This document shows, one piece after another, positions 63,265-64,000 of a stretch of 64,000 bases of DNA. Source of the DNA: PALSA-278 sp963760285 (GTDB lineage Bacteria > Acidobacteriota > Terriglobia > Acidiferrales > UBA7541); NCBI GenBank assembly GCA_963760285.1, contig CAVXCI010000004.1:222133-286132 (forward strand), written 5' to 3'. The position numbers and the translations under genes were made by a program. Each line of letters opens with the position of its first letter. Within the stretch, counting starts at the first letter, position 1. A model generated the notes under the pieces. The model made no database searches. It was given only the letters and a program-made list of their open reading frames with translations, and had not been told where the DNA came from.

Positions 63265-64000
63265 ATGGCACGCCAAGAGAAGAAATCCTATGAGCTGAGC
63301 GAGGCCGAGCAGCGCGACCTGGTCGACGCTGATCCAGCAGGGCAAGGCCTTGCCGGAGAAGTACCGCTTCATCCTGTTCGAGGACAAGCGCGAAGTCGAG
63401 CTGGTCTGGAACGGCAAGACGCGCGACGTGTGCACCACGGTGCTGCCCTTCCAGACGCTGGAGCACATCGATGAGCCGCGAACCGAGACCAAGACGCAAG
63501 GAGGACCTGTTCGACAGCCGCGGGCCGTCAGTTGCGAGGCTGGACGAACAAGCTGATCTGGGGCGACAACAAGCTGATCCTGTCGTCGCTGAAGGCGGGC
63601 GCGCTGCGCCAGCAGATCGAGGACGCCGGCGGACTGAAGCTGATCTACATCGACCCGCCCTTCGACGTCGGCGCGGATTTCAGCATGGACATCGAGATCG
63701 GCGGCGAGACGTTCCACAAGGAAGCCAAATCTGCTGGAGCAGATTGCCTACCGCGACACCTGGGGGCGCGGCGCGGATAGCTTCATCGCGATGATCTACG
63801 AACGCCTGATTCTATGCGCGATCTGATGGCACGCGGAGGGCAGTATTTACGTGCATTGCGATTGGCGGGTGAAGCAGCTACATGCGCCTTGCGATGGAAG
63901 AGGTATTTGGAAGAGATAACTTCCGCAATCAGATCATCTGGAAACCAACTGGAGCGCGAAGCGGAACTGTCGGGTTCAATATCATTGACGACTCCATCTT
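63265..64000 (+). CDS. Type III DNA methyltransferase (Mod-like), frameshifted and cut by the window edge
   Basis: ATG with GGAGG upstream, 2 bases after the Res stop, so the two are coupled. The N-terminal part reads KSYELSEAEQRDLV, then GKALPEKYRFILFEDKREVE. After shifts it continues with LRGWTNKLIWGDNKLILSSL and the catalytic motif LKLIYIDPPFDVGADFS (DPPF, motif IV of adenine-N6 methylases), then IYVHCDWRV. The target-recognition and SAM-binding FxGxG parts lie beyond or near the edge. It would protect the recognition site by adenine methylation. Gene order (Res first, Mod second) is the reverse of the classical EcoP1 locus. Confidence 0.78.

Noticed and set aside
1..64000. CRISPR arrays
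   Set aside because: No regularly spaced identical repeats of 25-40 bases were seen; the only tandem repeat is the 350-base decayed series at 2.3-3.2 kb.

Overview
The window looks like a contig from an uncultured soil-type bacterium, most plausibly an Acidobacteriota member. The evidence is indirect: a DUF1800/DUF1501 gene pair, secreted beta-propeller and GloVer-repeat proteins, a divergent membrane pyrophosphatase, and large serine-hydrolase fusions in a moderately GC-rich background. No rRNA or taxonomic marker was tested. The last 10 kb is different: it carries proteobacterial-plasmid-type genes, and the change comes at a visible junction near 54.27 kb.

Layout. 0-11 kb: an exported glycoside hydrolase cut by the window edge, a secreted beta-propeller protein, decayed insertion-sequence repeats and an integrase-core transposase, a class C beta-lactamase-type serine hydrolase, a deleted transposase pseudogene, a secreted phosphoesterase and a multicopper oxidase. 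11-16.5 kb: a decayed mobile element with an AbiV-like HEPN protein, a PIN-toxin/antitoxin pair, one complete and one truncated IS3-family copy in opposite orientations, a DnaB-like helicase fragment, an excisionase-like gene and a tyrosine recombinase that ends 14 bases from the 3' end of the RNase P RNA gene. 17-36 kb: chromosomal genes, including a GloVer-repeat protein, ligA (frame broken), a lipid kinase, membrane and exported proteins, hppA, DUF1501/DUF1800, a YihY-type protein, and an aminotransferase with an aldehyde dehydrogenase.

36-50 kb: the most coherent functional block, a peptidoglycan-sugar salvage region. It holds a BadF-type amino-sugar kinase, a sodium:solute symporter overlapping an APC permease, a cobalamin-binding-type protein, a serine hydrolase fused to NamZ, NagZ fused to a second serine hydrolase, MurQ and MurA. 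In Bacillus subtilis the matching activities (NamZ, NagZ, AmiE, MurQ) are separate proteins of one operon. Here three extracytoplasmic functions are packed into two fusion proteins. The inferred path is: muropeptides are cut outside the membrane, sugars are imported, phosphorylated and converted to GlcNAc-6-phosphate by MurQ, and the products re-enter wall synthesis, where MurA acts.

51-54 kb carries the conserved rpsO-pnp pair with broken frames. 54.3-64 kb holds truncated repA, a ribbon-helix-helix protein, parA, parB, ardA, a HigBA-type pair and a type III restriction-modification locus running off the end. In the genes I checked by hand, the frame breaks in ligA, pnp and the type III locus are mostly single extra bases, while the 826-, 893- and 980-codon frames between 21 and 51 kb are clean. 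This points to local consensus error rather than gene death, and the 54.27 kb junction may be either plasmid integration or misassembly.
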